From: an uncultured Oscillospiraceae bacterium
GTDB lineage: Bacteria > Bacillota > Clostridia > Oscillospirales > Oscillospiraceae
Direction: 5' to 3'
Length of the DNA stretch: 13,290 nucleotides
Assembly (NCBI GenBank): GCA_934589675.1
Contig: CAKTOF010000027.1
Location: 1-13,290 of the forward strand
In this document: in pieces, positions 13,178 to 13,290 of the stretch
Position numbering within the stretch: the first letter of the stretch is position 1
Layout of the letters: each line of letters begins with the position of its first letter
The notes under the pieces: model-generated
What the model was told of the DNA's origin: nothing
Seen by the model: the letters and a program-made list of their open reading frames with translations, nothing else
Database searches by the model: none
Program-made: the position numbers and the translations under genes

Positions 13178-13290
13178 GTTCGCTGCTGAGCGTAACACCT
13201 TAGAAAAGCGACATGTACCTTGTAAATTAAACAACGAGAAAAGAGCTTATGTAAGCACCTTTGGACAAAAAGTACAAGTGCGATTCATGA
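13178..13290 (+). other. Probable 16S rRNA leader with boxA-like site
   Basis: The transcript from P2 contains CATGTACCTTGTAAATTAAA (13212-13231). This resembles the antitermination boxA region of Firmicute rRNA leaders, which in Bacillus reads like TGTTCTTTGAAAACT. It is followed by a small hairpin GCTT ATGT AAGC (13245-13256) and an A-rich stretch. No 16S sequence is reached before the window ends. The identification is therefore by promoter pair and leader form only. Confidence 0.65.

Overview
The window reads as the chromosome of a GC-rich, endospore-forming Clostridia-type Firmicute, probably of the Oscillospirales/Ruminococcaceae kind. The evidence is strong AGGAGG-type ribosome sites, sigma-A promoters of the TTGACA-17-TATAAT type, a Ger spore-germination operon, the clostridial short form of phosphoglycerate dehydrogenase, and intergenic palindromic repeats of a kind I associate with gut Clostridia. 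The genus cannot be read from this sequence.

Layout. (1) Bases 1-4132, plus strand: the 3' part of a contractile-tail (PBSX/P2-like) gene cluster. It holds the end of a probable tape-measure gene, a LysM tail protein (XkdP-like), a hub protein (XkdQ/gpD-like), a small spike (gpV-like), a gp25/W-like wedge subunit, baseplate J and a gpI/XkdU-like protein. Genes overlap by a few bases or abut, so they form one translationally coupled operon. It stops right after the gpI-like gene: no tail fibre, holin or lysin follows. (2) Bases 4133-4437: a hairpin repeat flanked by an A-run and a T-run, plus a terminator. (3) Bases 4438-6304: a uridine-kinase-like P-loop kinase (minus) and serA (plus), divergently transcribed from two clear sigma-A promoters. 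(4) Bases 6351-6862: two copies of a structured palindromic repeat (A, B) between convergent genes. (5) Bases 6863-9372, minus strand: mnmE followed 32 bp later by a cysteine desulfurase, a likely operon linked through tRNA U34 modification and sulfur supply. (6) Bases 9373-10176: three more repeat copies (C, D, E), then the leader of the ger operon with a possible forespore promoter. (7) Bases 10177-12998, plus strand: a compact ger operon with a GerA-type protein, a GerC-type protein reduced to its N-terminal domain, and a short GerB-type permease. (8) Bases 12999-13290: tandem strong promoters and a boxA-like leader that look like the start of an rRNA operon whose 16S gene lies just outside the window.

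The most interesting material is the five-copy palindromic repeat family, where paired stems change together between copies; the reduced germination receptor operon; the direct junction of the ger operon with rRNA-type promoters without a visible terminator; and the baseplate module without a receptor-binding protein. I did not find a wholly new multi-gene system. All family assignments come from reading motifs, not from database searches.
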